DNA of 64,000 nt, taken from the NCBI GenBank assembly GCA_963693315.1, contig OY856186.1:375457328-375521327 (forward strand), read 5' to 3'. The notes below the pieces were generated by a model that did no database searches, had not been told where the DNA came from, and worked only from the letters and a program-made list of their open reading frames with translations. The first letter of the stretch is position 1. Every line of letters starts with the position of its first letter. The stretch comes from Diogma glabrata (Eukaryota > Arthropoda > Insecta > Diptera > Cylindrotomidae). Shown piece after piece: positions 35,139 through 47,779 of this stretch. Made by a program: the position numbers and the translations under genes.

Positions 35139-35596
35139 AATCCCTGGGCCCACGCTGATTTCATTTGATGATTATCACATGTTCTATATTTCGTGAGGTG
35201 CTTTTTCTACCACAATTTTTTTTAACAATGGTGAAAATTTGTTTGAGAACACGAGGGTGACCTTGTCCGACAAAAATGTGTCTGCTATTGTCGAATCCGA
35301 CAGTTGACATTTTGGTATGTTTGGGTTGTCGGACTCGAGAATAGCTGACAAATTTTTGTCGGACAAGGTTATCCTAGTCTAGTGTTCTAAAACAAATTTA
35401 CAGCCCCCATAGTTAAAAAAAAATAAATTTACAAGATCCTGGGTCAACGGCACTTTTCCAAGTTTTCCGAACGAAAAAGCGGCCGAATTGAGGAAAATGG
35501 CAGAACAAAAGTTTTCGGACTCATCAAGAACAGGCGCCTCACTAAATACAAAATATGTGGTAATCATCAAATGAAATCGGCGTGGGCCCAGGGACT
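35139..35596. mobile_element. 458-bp foldback element
   Basis: The left arm TCCCTGGGCCCACGCTGATT and the sequence that follows it (to about 35210) return reverse-complemented at about 35540-35594. Inside is a second inverted pair, CCTTGTCCGACAAAAATGTG at about 35262 and TTTTTGTCGGACAAGGTTAT at about 35353. The whole segment folds almost end to end. TATAA to the left and CTATTAAT to the right leave the target duplication uncertain. The short frames in it come from the palindrome. Confidence 0.75.
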
Positions 35597-38500
35597 ATTA
35601 ATAAGTGAGTTGAATAACAACTTTTCAATCTTCATTGTTTTTATACTGACGGTGTTAATGTTTGTAATGAAGAGCTTTTCCATTGGTGAACCAATGAAGC
35701 GGCATAGCAGGCTGCGTACCTAGAGATTATTAACGCCTTAACGACTAGAGCTCAGACATCGTGGATTTGATAGATTAGTACCTGCTGCTTCAACACAAAT
35801 ACAGAAATGTACGCAAATTACGTGAATAAACAGAAGTGGAAACAATAGGAATGAAAAAATGAAACTCTGGCGACCCCTTTTGCGAAAGAACCCGATCAGC
35901 ACGTCCAACCCCCACAATTATTCCCATACGCCCACACACTCACGCTGCATACACGCTAACGTTCACCCACACACTCAGACTGCGAAGCAAGACCATTAAG
36001 CTCAAAGACCCGCAGCAAGTACCGTAGATGGTATCAATTAAAAATAAGTTGTATTGCTGCCATCTGATCAATCTGATACAGTTCGTAAACCACTGCCATT
36101 GCTGGTAAACTGAGAATCAAATCCTAGAGCACAGGAGAACGTCACACGCTATATTGAAAGTCTTTATTATTTTTGGTTTCCTTTGTTGTTAATATCATTT
36201 CCCAAAATTTTTAAAAACCATACGCAATCACCATAAATTACCAAAAAAAGTCATAATTTATTTGTAAGTTAACTAAATATTTCAACAGCAATTTAATTAA
36301 ATACTTGTTGTTTACAGTTGGTTAGCGTGTAATATGGTTAATAAAGATTAAACATGACAAGAATTTTTTTTGGTTGGTTTTCGTATTATTTGGGATTGAT
36401 TTTTGAATTACTTAAAATATAAATTAATAAAGTTAGGTAATATAATTTAATATAGCGAAAAAAAAATGTATTTGGAAAACCAAATATTACCTCGGAGCAA
36501 AAATATATATATCGATTATAATCATTTCCAATTTAGACCGAATGTGTCTCGCTACACGCATCGCCAGCTCTCACACACACGCATCGACAAGTAAGCCCCC
36601 ATTCAGTCACTTGTACACTCTTTCACGCGCATTCACACTTCTACGTTAGAAAAGAAAATAGAAAACAAATAAAAACCACTCACCCCATGATTATATCCTC
36701 CAGGCCTCCGGGTCTTACGGTCTTAGCCCTCCATCCGCGGCGAATATCCCAGCAGGTAAAATATTATTGGTAACTTGGTATAAATAAGATGACTCGTTGT
36801 ATTAAAATTGTAAAACTGTTGCGCCGTACTAACCAAGGCGATCGTTGTAAAATTAGTATCAAGTTTATATGAATATAGTTTGGCAATAATCTTCATTAAT
36901 CCGCCAACAATCAGATGGTAATGAAGGTTAACAAATAGTCAAATGCAAATGGTAATGATATACAACAATCCGTAAACGTCAACTCCAAATGATAAACTTT
37001 GAGTCGAACCAGTTTTCTCGGTTCTATTGCAAGTAAAAATAACTGTGATTACCAAGCTGATGATAACGGTAGAAACATGGCATAAACACGATGGAAACGC
37101 TGTGCCGGCACTATATAAATATTCTTTCGTCTGCATAGGTATCACAGCAAGATCGGTAAATAATACACTCGTAGGCGTTTTTTTTTATTTATAAATTTGG
37201 TATTATATTTGATATATTCAACAATCGCTTAACAGCTAAGATGAGCACGTTATACAAAACATTTTATACTCCACCGAGCAATCTTGATCAATAACTTAAA
37301 TGCGATAATAGAAAAATTGGTATAATATGGCTATTAGCGGCCTTTGATAAATTGTACTATCACAAATTATGCTATCACAATGTACACTATCAAACTTATA
37401 ACAACACAAATAACATAAATAATTTTTTTTTGATACAATAACATAGGCCTATCACTAGGCTGAAAACTAATAATAATTTTTTTATATAATTAACTAATTC
37501 ACATATTAAAACATTTTGCAATTATCTCAAAACACAAGAACATGATATTGCATATTTTTATTAGACGTCAAAACCGCAAATGAATCCAGTAGGAAACAAA
37601 TGTAATAGACTAAGAGATCTTTTGTGTGGTTACCGCACAAATACATTTAATATTTTTTTTGTTAATTTAAACTGATAAAACGGCACAAACATCTAAATTT
37701 TCTCTCTAAATTGAACTACGCGAATTGAAAAAAACATGTAACCTTTTTTTTTGTTTGTTCAAACGACACAAAACATATAGATTTTTTCCTAAATTTCACT
37801 ACGCGATTGGACTAATTAAAAATAATTATAACTAATTGAACTAATGTAAAAAAATTGAATTTAATTAAAACTTTTAATACTTAATTTTAACTTAAATTTA
37901 TGAAAAAAGACATGAATGCAAAATTTAGCATTCCAATTTTGTCATCCATGAGAGAATAAATCCAAAGACATAAGAGAAGATGATATATTCATCTCTTATA
38001 TAGGAATTTAAGATCGAAAATTGAGCTACAAAGTTTTTTTGAAGGAGAAATCTTAGTACATTTTCCGTTCAAATAAAATACTGAGCGTTATTATGTAATA
38101 TACAAAATTGTAAGACAATTTCACGAAATAAGTTATTTCCAACGCATTTGAAAGAAATATTAATATATTAGAATGGATTAAAAGTAAGTTTAACCGATTT
38201 TATGATGTTTATGTATTATGAAATCATAGCTTACAACCGTATTACAGTAAAATTTCGATTTATAACGGAAAGAGCAATTGATAAACATACCTATGTAAGA
38301 AATGTAATACGTTTTGAAGACAATGGCTAAACTGATGGTAGGATAATAATTTTTAGATAGTAAGACGATTGGACAAATATGCACAGCTATTGGAGGTTTG
38401 AAAATATTTAGAGCAATTACGGTTAAGATCCGGAGAATTCAAATTTATGTAGTATGGTGAAGTAATGCTGGTGAAAACGCAGTGTGAACCAATAATAGGG

Positions 38501-39406
38501 GATTGTAAAATAAAATATTATTGTTAATGGGGTTGTGCTAAAAAGGAATATGTGTAACGGAAACTATTCGAAAATATGACTATAGATTACGGATGAACAA
38601 GAAATTGTTGTGAACTCTGCGTGATAGGTAAAATTGTGAGATGCAAGGGAACGGAAACTACATGAATCTGTGACGGTACTGCTCTACGTTATCATACTCC
38701 AGTCTACATAACATGTTTCTGCTCAAAATTTTACTGAAACTATTCAATTCGGTATCAATGAGTTCATTCCATTCTCAATAATGAAATCCCAACAAAAATA
38801 TTTGTTTTTCAAGGCAGACAACTTGACTTTTAGAAACAAATGCAGATTATTTAATATTTGGAAGCATAACAAAATTCTTGTAAATCGATCCAAATCTTTA
38901 AAGGCCAATATTATATCAATCCAAATAATTGAAAACGAAAAAGCAGAAAGTGACAGATAGAAAGCGGCAAAACATTCAACTATTTCAATTTCTGACAAAA
39001 TATTTTACAGTCCCCAATTCTTTTAATTTTGGTACTAAATCTATTTTCCCTCTCTTATTGACGATGATTTAATCATTAATGACCTTGCAAGAAAACTACT
39101 TTGTTTGCAGAATGCTTTACCTCAATTTCGACAGTTTTGGAGACTCCTAAAAAAAATACCCCAAACCCAGTGTTCGAGCGTTAGTTTGACAGAAATGCAT
39201 TTAAAAAACAAAACCTCCGATCTGAACAACAGTCCTCTTTTTATTCTACAAATATTTTCAAAAGAACTTGCACCCACTCTTACCAACATTTTTTACAATT
39301 ATTATAATTTGGTAGTTTTCGTTCGACCTGGAAGTTGGTAAATGTCCAGCCTGTCCCAAAAAAGGAACGGAATGTGATATTTCAAATATGTGATGTGATT
39401 TCAATA
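35597..39406. other. No gene supported; small GC-richer islands
   Basis: Two patches stand out from the AT-rich background. 35870-36080 has many CACCCACACACTCAC-type words. 36660-36770 includes CCATCCGCGGCGAATATCCC and AGCAGGTAAAAT. The rest, including 37150-39000, shows no frame or repeat that I can support. ACTATCACAAATTATGCTAT near 37355 is a weak short repeat. Confidence 0.35.
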
Positions 39407-39417
39407 TGTGAATTGAT
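39407..39417. repeat. Target-site duplication of the RTE-like LINE, 3' side
   Basis: TGTGAATTGAT, repeated perfectly at 41728-41738. Confidence 0.85.
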
Positions 39418-39436
39418 TTCTCTCTCTCTCTGGCGT

Positions 39437-41029
39437 TTACATCCCATGGAGGGATTTTGCCGTCTGTGCAATCAGCTTCCAATTATCTCGTTTCATGACC
39501 AGTTGACCCCAGTTTCGACATCCTATATCACGAAGGTCTTGGATGATGTCATCACGCCAGCGTTGTCTAGGTCTTCCTCTTCGACGAACACCAGCTGGTT
39601 GTTGTTGGGACGCTTTTTTAATCATTCTATCCAATGGAGCCCTTTCTACAGGACCAAACCATCTAATCCGGTTGGATTTAATGAATCCGATTACATCGCA
39701 GCCTCCAAGAAGCTGTCTGATTTCATGATTCATTCGGATTCTATACTGATTTTCAGCAACTTTACATGGACCATAAATTGTTCGTATGACCTTCCTCTCG
39801 AATGTTGATAAAATTCTACAATCGGAGGAAGTCAGTGTCCAGCTTTCACTTCCAAATGTAAGCACAGGTCGAATTAATGCTTTGTAAAGTGTGAGTTTAC
39901 ACGACCGCGAAAGATATTTTGATCGCAGAAGTTTTGAGTATGCGTAGAAAACTCTGTATGCGGCAGAGACACGGGCTTTGATATCTGCCTGCATGTCATT
40001 TGACGATGTTATTACAGACCCAAGGTATTTGAAGTTTTCCACGCGTTCCACTTCATAGTCGCCAGTATCCAGATTTCCGGGAGGTATGTTCTTAGATGTT
40101 GTTAACACTTTGGTTTTGCCGGTGTTGATGCATAATCCAAGTCGTTTAGCATTTCTTTCAAGCTGAGAGAGACTATCCTTAATATCGCTTGTTCTACGTC
40201 CGAGAAGCACAATATCATCTGCGTAGCCAAGAACTTGACTAGATTTGTTATATATGCAGTTTTGTGTCTCAATTTGGCTTTTTCTTATCGCGTACTCCAG
40301 CGCCAAATTAAACAGTACGGGCGCGAGTGCATCACCTTGTCGAACACCTGATGTTATATCGAAAGGATCAGAAACTGACCCTTCGATTACTATTCTACAA
40401 TTTGATCCGGATGTTGTGAGTTTGCACAGAGAAACAAGTTTCTCTGGGATGCCAAGGCATATGAGTGCGGACCAAAGGTTTTCGCGGATGATACTATCAT
40501 ATGCTTGCTTGAAATCAACGTAGAGCTGGTGAATGCTGATGTTGTACTCCCAACATTGTTCTAGAATCATCCTTAAGGTAAAACATTGATCTGTGGTTGA
40601 ACGGTTGGGACGAAAACCACACTGATAGTCACCGATGATAGATTCGGCGAACGGGATGAGTCGAGCAAGTACGACATTAGCTAGTATTTTATATGCAGTG
40701 TTCAACAGTGCGATGCCACGATAATTCGCACACTTTAGACGGTCACCTTTCTTATGCAACGGAACAATGAGAGCTGTTTTCCATTCAGCAGGTAGTTCTT
40801 CTTGGTCCCAGATTGCAAGAATCAGATCATATATACGTGAGACCAGAGCTGCTCCTCCATTTTTCAAAAGTTCTGCGGGAATACCATCGAAACCTGGTGA
40901 TTTGCCATTTTTCAGTTTTTTAATGGCAGCTTCCACTTCTTCTATTGCTGGGTAAGGGACAAAAATCTCCTCATTTGACGGAGCAATTGCTCGAATAGGA
41001 TGAACTTCATTCGTTCTATTCAGAAGGTC
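39437..41029 (-). pseudogene. RTE-like reverse transcriptase, downstream part of a stop-split frame
   Basis: This frame is open from the stop at 41030-41032 to the terminator at 39437. Counting residues from the Met at 40936, it holds GKSPGFDGIPAELL (11-24), NYRGIALLNT (71-80), CGFRPNRSTTDQCF (106-119), LYVDFKQAYDSI (138-149), SGVRQGDALAPVLFNLALEY (196-215) and LGYADDIVLLG (236-246). All catalytic Asp positions are present. The tail has RRRGRPRQRWRDDIIQDL and ends in SLHGM, as in arthropod RTE-like proteins. The enzyme would copy LINE RNA into DNA at a nicked target. Shorter plus-strand frames in the same place are shadows. Confidence 0.88.
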
Positions 41030-41727
41030 TTAAAAGTGGGATCGCCACACTGCCAGCACATCGCGTTCACTTGTTGTAAGTTCATTGTTTTCATTTTTGA
41101 TGGCTGTAGATCTTGGGTGGAAATCTCTTGTCAGATTCCGTGCATTGGCAAAGCACTCTTTTGAATTTCCGTTGGCCGCATGTAGGTCGATGTTTTCGAT
41201 GCAGCTCTTCATGTGTTCGCGTTTCTTTTTACGTAGAAGTTTTGCTGAGGCTTTTCTGGCGCATAGATAATCAGCTTGGGAGCTTCGGGTGTTCCTTGTT
41301 AACCATTTTTCTCGCAGTTTTTGTTTATTTTCAACGGATTGGCGGCATTCGTCGTCAAACCATTCGTTGTGTGATTTCGGTGGTCGTTTTCCGATTGTAG
41401 TTTGTGCTGCGGCTATAATGGTTGATTGAAGCGTTTGCCATTCTTCTTGTATGTTTAATGGCATCTCAGAAGAGATGTCATGCTCTTCTATGTTTTGTGT
41501 TATTATTTCCTGATATCTATTCAGCGTTTCCGGATGTTTAAATGCTTCGACATTCCAGCGCACGGTCTTTTTTGCTTGTCTGTTAAATGTAGATGATAAT
41601 TTGCACTTGTACTTAAAGATGACAAGCATATGATCGGTGTCCATATCAGCACCTCTGTATGATCGATCGTCAGTTACACTTGTAGAGTGTCTCTTAGAGA
41701 TCATGACGTGATCGATTTGATTTTCTG
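41030..41727 (-). pseudogene. Endonuclease end and linker of the same LINE, closed by one TAA
   Basis: The frame is open from the truncation point at 41727, upstream of the first Met at 41704. ENQIDHVMISKR and GADMDTDHMLVIF are the last endonuclease motifs (NQIDHV and the SDHxxV position, here TDH). A basic linker follows, with HNEWFDDECR, typical of the region between endonuclease and reverse transcriptase. It ends at TAA (41030-41032) directly after AVWRSHF. The next codon continues DLLN in the same frame, so this is a single nonsense change, plausibly CAA to TAA, within one original protein. Confidence 0.85.
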
Positions 41728-41738
41728 TGTGAATTGAT
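41728..41738. repeat. Target-site duplication of the RTE-like LINE, 5' side
   Basis: TGTGAATTGAT, a perfect match to 39407-39417. Confidence 0.85.
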
Positions 41739-41889
41739 GCAGTAATAATATATTTTAGATAGTACTGTGAGTAAGTCTATATTGGTCTATAATTTAGGCT
41801 TACTCGCAGTACTATCTAAAATAGTATATGAACACTGAATATATGAACACTAAACACTAAATATATGAACACTGCATCAATCCACATGT
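41739..41889. repeat. Imperfect palindrome into which the RTE-like LINE inserted
   Basis: ATTTTAGATAGTACTGTGAG (41752 on) pairs with CTCGCAGTACTATCTAAAAT (ending about 41823). The outer word ATTGATGCAGT (41734-41744) pairs with ACTGCATCAAT (41872-41882). The right arm carries an extra run of TATATGAACACT-type repeats. The palindrome's left flank is interrupted by the LINE, so the original arm continues at 39407. Confidence 0.7.
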
Positions 41890-42071
41890 ATCCGAATTTT
41901 TGGAAGAAACCCTGTTTGTTGGTATTGCGTTGTACATTAAAAATTAAATAAAAATTAATAAATTGTACAGCGCAAGTGGCAAAGAAGAAACTTCATGAAA
42001 CACGAACCCAATACAACGTTTTATCCTTCCGACAGAGTATTAATTTAAATTAAATTATTTTAAAATTCATT

Positions 42072-43008
42072 GCTAAAACAAGTAAAACGAATGAAAGAAC
42101 AATGAATTTTATTTTATGTTTTTGTACCATTGATTCAAACAATTGAATAAATTTTATTCAATTTCGATACCTATTTAATTATATGATATTTTAAAATAAA
42201 AGAGATCAAAATTTTATACTAATGAGAACTGAAAAACAAAAAAGATCGTAAAAAAACGGATGAAAGACATCAAAGGTTTAACTACTAATACTAATGAGAA
42301 TTGAGAAACCAAAGAACAATCATAAAAAATACTAATGTTATTCACAATGGAAATTAATTTTAATTTAATCAGTAGCGTTTGCCTTTTTCAATACTCGAGA
42401 GAGGGACATGCGCATTAGTTTAAATTTATAGTTTTTTATTGTTTTATAAAATACAATCAAAATTAATACAATTTACTTCAGAGTTCAATACAATCAAATA
42501 AATTGTTTTATTGTGTTTTGCAATATTCATGCAACAGAATTAAAGTAACAGCTGTTTATTTTATTCTATTAAAACTAAAAACGCATACAATAATGGTTCT
42601 AAAAATAAACCCATATTTACAGTTGCCGGAAAAAAAACAATTTATTTCATTCTATTGAACTCCGAAGTAAATTTTTTTGATTGTATTTTATCAAACAATA
42701 AAAAAACAATAAATTAAAACTAGTGAGCATGTCCCTGTCGAATATTGAAAAAGGTAAACGCTACTGATTAAATTGAAATTAATTTCAATTGTGAAGAGAA
42801 TTGTGAGAATTTCATTAGTATTAGTAGCTAGTACTTTGGTGTCTTTCGTTATAGGTCATTTCATTTTCAAAATACCGTACAATGAAATAGGCATCGAAAT
42901 TAAATCAAATTTATCTAATTGTTTGGAATTACTGGTACAAAAAATAAAATAAAATTCATTGGTTTTCATTGGTTTATTGGTTTTACTTGTTTTACCTTGC
43001 TACCTTGC
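42072..43008. mobile_element. Long imperfect palindrome, about 940 bp
   Basis: The left arm (42072 to about 42515) and the reverse complement of the right arm (about 42625-43008) share TAAAACAAGTAAAAC, CAATGAATTTTATTTTAT, TACTAATACTAATGA, TTAATCAGTAGCGTTT and GTTCAATA. They are interrupted by small insertions and differ by more substitutions than the foldback at 5368. This looks like an old foldback element. No coding frame. Confidence 0.7.
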
Positions 43009-43162
43009 TACCTCAGAATACATGTTGTTGTGGGATCTAAGTGTTAAAAAGTACACAACACATAATGTGCCACATATTGTAATTCCTATTGCGCAGCATA
43101 CTTTATTAAAAATGAAAATATGGGCTTGGAGATTAAGTGGTTTGCCTAAAGAACAACTGTGA
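42985..43162 (+). repeat. Dispersed repeat with GCATGTTGTTGTGGGA-type core, copy 1
   Basis: TACATGTTGTTGTGGGATCT followed by CACAACACATAA parallels 43925-44060 on the same strand and 58168-58085 on the opposite strand. A 67-codon frame crosses copy 1, but the other copies do not keep it open, so I do not call a gene. Confidence 0.5.
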
Positions 43163-43924
43163 TTGTATTATCCATGGTTAAGACAGCAATACAAGACAAA
43201 ACTCGATAAGAAGGAATATAATAACTATCTAGTAACTTGTGTAAAAGTTAAAACTTTTTAATTATTTAATTTTTTGTTTGTCGTAATTGTTGGAATGTAT
43301 CGGATATACAGTTTACAAAAAACAATAAATTATTATTATTAATTATGATTTGTTTTTATTCAACAAAAATGATTTTTACAAATGGATTAAAATACTGCTT
43401 ATGTCATAGAAAGTATAATGATGCTGTAGCTGTCGGCTTTGTAAAATTTGACATCTTATGAATTTACACATTTCTTCGTTTTTCTATTAATAATGAAAAA
43501 TGATCATTGTTGAATATGTGATTATAAATGAACATTCAGAATTTTTTATTATTAATTGATTTAAGCTACAAAATCAACGTTTTATATTCTATAAATTGAA
43601 TGGAAAGTAATCTCACATATTTGTAAGCCAACACTTACATTTTGACATACATGTAAAATTTGCACAAAAGATTAAAAAACTGACTGATTTTTAATTAATT
43701 ACAACTTTGACTTCTGATTCTAAGAATATATTCTCTTAAATTGATTTTAAATACCAATCTCAAACCACTGTAATGTTTGTAAAAGCAAATTTTTCTTCTG
43801 TACTATAATTATAGCAAAATAAGAAGGCAGTGTTAAGGAGTGCTAACAGAAGTGAAAACCTAAATCTGTGAAATAGCTGTGTTTTTTGGTATCTTTAAAA
43901 TAATCAAAACATATCATAAAAAAA
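43163..43924. other. No gene seen
   Basis: AT-rich sequence with no supported feature. Confidence 0.35.
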
Positions 43925-44204
43925 TTTGCGTCTATCAATACCTTAGAAAGCATGTTGTTATGAGACCTTGTTCTTAAAAGTTTTTATGTGTTGTTGTGAC
44001 CACCTTGTAATTTCTACTACCAAACACATTTTATTTAAAAAAAATAGCGTTTCATCAAAGAATATTCCATAACTTAGAGTAAGGGATGGTATCGTTGATT
44101 AAAAATACTTCATCCGCCAGCACCCCTAAGATATCACTTTGGCTAATGAGATTGCACTGCTATTGCCAGAGGTATACGATATCTCAAGATAACTCATATG
44201 CCAA
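43925..44204 (+). repeat. Dispersed repeat, copy 2, with an adjoining hairpin block
   Basis: AGCATGTTGTTATGAGACCT and TTTTATGTGTTGTTGTGACC match the other two copies. Then CTTCATCCGCCAGCACC and TTGGCTA at about 44109-44140 recur near 58455. TGCTATTGCC at about 44159 pairs with GCCAATAGCA at about 44200 to form a hairpin. Confidence 0.5.
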
Positions 44205-45030
44205 TAGCAGGGACTAAAGTACGCGTGGTTGTCACACCCATAGATCAACAATTTTAAATTTTACAAATCTTCCTGCGGAAAGCTAAGTAAATTCATTGCT
44301 ATTAATGCGCATTGTTGCCGTTTGTAAATCACTATCGGCTAATTGCCACCATTTTAATTATATTATTTATTATGATTGCTATCCATGTTTAATCATACAT
44401 AAGCTATGCTTCTTTGTATAGAATGTATTACATACAATTCCATGTATGTAATACATGTATTACATACAATTCCAAACCAACAACATATTTGGTGAAGATG
44501 TTTAAAGTTGTAACATCATGATGTGTTAAATTCCAATACATATAATTTTGATATACAAATGTAATTGTTTCAGGTTATACTATCTTTCTTACGTTATTTT
44601 TAATTTCATAAAAATTATGTTCAACAAAAACAACATTGATCAAAGCAAAATGCCGTTTAAAACGATAGTTAAATATAAAGCAAATTAAGTGTACACAACA
44701 ACTTCCCAAATTTTCATGATGATTAATGTATTAATGCATAAAGAACAAACAGATATACTTTCAATTTTATATATATTCAATATTTATTTAGTATGATGAC
44801 TCGAATGAAAATTGCAAAAAACAGTAGGAATATTACTTTAAAAAACTGCTTTATAGATCAATTTTTTAAAGCTCGTAAAAAAAAATTTTTATTATTTTTA
44901 TGAATTCATGAATTAAAAAAAAACTTTAATGGTATTTAATAAAAATTACAAAAAATCAATAAAGACATATGTACCACACCAGGAATTGAACTCACGACCT
45001 ACAGAACGTCAGTCGAGCGCGATATTCACA
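44205..45030 (-). mobile_element. tRNA-headed dispersed repeat, copy B
   Basis: In minus orientation it starts GCTCGACTGACGTTCTGTAG, then GTCGTGAGTTCAATTCCTGG, a better-preserved B-box arm than copy A. A body colinear with 28411-29225 follows. It ends near TTGATCTATGGGTGTGACAA. It has an extra palindromic ATGTATTACATACAT near 44440 in place of about 100 bases found in copy A. Confidence 0.7.
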
Positions 45031-47770
45031 TCGCAGTTTGAAAGGTTAAGAAATGATAGATGTATTTCATATTTAAAAAATATTTTTTTGTTCTTCAAAA
45101 ATGCATATTAAAAATGATAACGCGAATATATAAATTTTACCTCATACAAAATTGCATAACGCAGCTAAAGAAGTTTTCACTTCAAAAACAATTAAGATTT
45201 GGTCGGAAAAAAATTTTTATTTTATGTTCCGAATTAAAAAAAAAAATAAATAAAAAATCATAAAAGTTTTGAATTTCACTGATTTTGATTTTCCTTTCAT
45301 TTATTGTGATTTATATGATTATGGCCTACACATTGTTGATATTTTCAAATTAAAAAAAAAATTGATATAAATATAATAAATTCATTATGAAAAAAAAAAT
45401 TATGGATAACTCTTTCAGTTTCACTCAAATAATTTTCACTCACGATCAAATGTCATCATCTCAAAGTCTAATCTTCATAAATATTGTAATCATAATAAAT
45501 CAAAGATAAAATTAATTATAAATTATGAAATGATATATTAAAATTTTTACTAAAACTATTTTTATTTGTTTTTTTTTATAATTTCATATTATTCTGTTTA
45601 GTCGAAAGTATAATGGATTAAGACATTCAAACCAAAAATAGTTAATTATGCTTTTGAGTTTTTTAAATTTAAAGTTACCACCTTCTTACTGATAGCTTGA
45701 AATCGATTTCGGTTTTGATTGATTTTGAATTTGGTTTTCGGTGATGATGTCTGAAATTAAATTATAAGATAAATAGTATATCCTACTTTAATTAATAAGG
45801 TATGGAGATTAAGCAAATGAGAAAACAGATAACATCAAATGTAAACAACATCTACGACAGTTTAATGTTATTGACTTAAGTATTACTGTATGTTGATATG
45901 AACAAAAGGTTTTTTTTTGCGTTTGAGGTTTCTAAGCCGCTGGTTTCGGTAAACAGTATTTTGCAACTAGTGAACACCATTGAAAAACACACTGCGATAA
46001 ACTCAATAACTAAAGTATAATTTTTTGAATCAAAGGATGATGGAAAATCAAAAGCTTGTTGGACCTATGTGTATTTAAATGGCACTACGCCCGAAAATTG
46101 TTCAGTCAAATTTGAAGTCAGAAAGCTAATGGTGCCATCAGTTGTAAGCGAAGTCCAAAAACTGGTGTTAAAATTTACTTATGTTTCATTTATTCTGTTT
46201 ATTAATAGTCTTATGTTAATTGCTTGGCTTATGTTAAAAAAATTAATACTATCTGAAAAAACGGCAATTTTAACTTAGCCGGTGGTGAACTTTAATTCTT
46301 TAAGAAAACTTTATTTTATTCAAAAAAGATACAGGTCAATTTTTGCGTAAGACGTATAGTCTGATGATATTTTGAAAGAAAACTTGAAATTCTCTTCTTA
46401 ACTCTTAAAAACATATAGGGAAAATTTGAGAGCGTCTAAGAAAATTTAATTTTTAACGACCAGTGTAGTGTTTAAACATTTAATGGTGTATTTATTATAT
46501 TTTATTTTTCCAAATATATTTTCAATCTCCACGATCTCTCCTTCAGCAAGTTGATTGGTAATAGCCTAAGGCTGAATATATGGGATTGGTCAAATTTAAT
46601 GATTTCATTACATTCGTAGAAAATTTCAGTGGGTTGGTATTCAACTAAAAATAAAGCATAACCATTTTCAGGAATTTCTTTGGTATTTTTTGTATTATTT
46701 TCAGGAATATTTTCTTTATAAAAAACAACTCAATTAAATTATTAATTAAAATTGGCATTTTTGAGAATATTTAGGGTAAAAAATGGTTGTAGAAGTTAAA
46801 GAAAATACATTTTTGACTTTTTAACAAAATCAAAATAATAAAAGAAAAATCTCACAATACTAGTCGCCCTCTAGGACTACTTATATCGGTACGTATAGGG
46901 TAAAGAACGATCCATTATGAGACAGGTCACACAAGAGACTAGGAAATGGACCGAATTTGAGAGTCATGTGACCCGTTCCGAGAATCAACATCGCTGAGGG
47001 CCGATTAAAATGGCCCAATCAAAAACGAAGTCACTTAGATACCAGATTGCCTCAAAGTGTAACTTGCCTTGTCAAGTATCAAGTCACTGACTTGTTCGCA
47101 TTTTATTCGCAGCACCAAAAATGAAAAAAAAAAACAGAACATAAAAAACAAATACAAATCAAAAACGACTCCATAGAAATTTACAACTGGGTGTAAAGGC
47201 GACACAAGAAGCGGCTGTAGCACTTAAATGGTATTTTAGATTCTCAACAAACGACTTTGTTATTGTTTCTGTTTTTTGGTTTGGTATTGGGCTTTCCAGT
47301 GAAAACGTCCTGCAATTTATTTTTTCTGTATAGTGAAAAAGTTCGAATGAAATTTTTAAATTTAGGATAAAATATTTTTGAAATAATAATATGATTTTAT
47401 CCTGTTATATGTGTGAAACACACCCACGTATTTATTTGACTATGACTTTAACATTGGACTTAGTTTATGGGTTGGTAGTATGAGTTTGTGAAGCTATAGG
47501 ACTTATGAACCTAATGTATCAGAAGTTGCGCAATGCTGTAGTAGTATCTTGTGAAATTCAATAGTGGTATCTTCAATTTCAGTTGAATAATCTGAAGATA
47601 CTGCAGACGATATTGAGCAGTTAGTTAGAAAAAATAGAAGAGCTTCTATAAGTTGCGGAATCAAAAGAATTTGAAAAGTTAGAAAAATTTCAAGAGTTTT
47701 GGAGTCTTGGAAACGAAAAAATTTGAAGAATTAGCTGAATTTGAAGAGTCTTGGTGAATTTTTATCAGGA
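45031..47770. other. No gene supported
   Basis: AT-rich. A plus-strand frame at 46069-46278 (69 codons) is unsupported by any motif. A more complex patch at 46860-47225 might belong to the LTR retrotransposon relic downstream, but I see no gag or protease motif in it. Confidence 0.35.
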
Positions 47771-47779
47771 TTGGTGAAC

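Larger units (their letters stand above)
39418..41727 (-). mobile_element. 5'-truncated RTE-like LINE, 2310 bp
   Basis: A minus-strand element bounded by a perfect 11-base duplication (TGTGAATTGAT). The 3' end is a short AGAGAGAGAGA run just after the stop codon, so there is almost no 3' untranslated region. The 5' end is truncated inside the endonuclease domain, just before the NQIDHV motif. RTE-type LINEs often have a very short 3' end and simple-repeat tail, which supports the clade call. The clean duplication and nearly open frame show a young insertion. Confidence 0.9.

Noticed and set aside
39335..41400. Plus-strand frames of 60-157 codons
   Set aside because: Antisense shadows of the RTE-like LINE, which has the conserved motifs.
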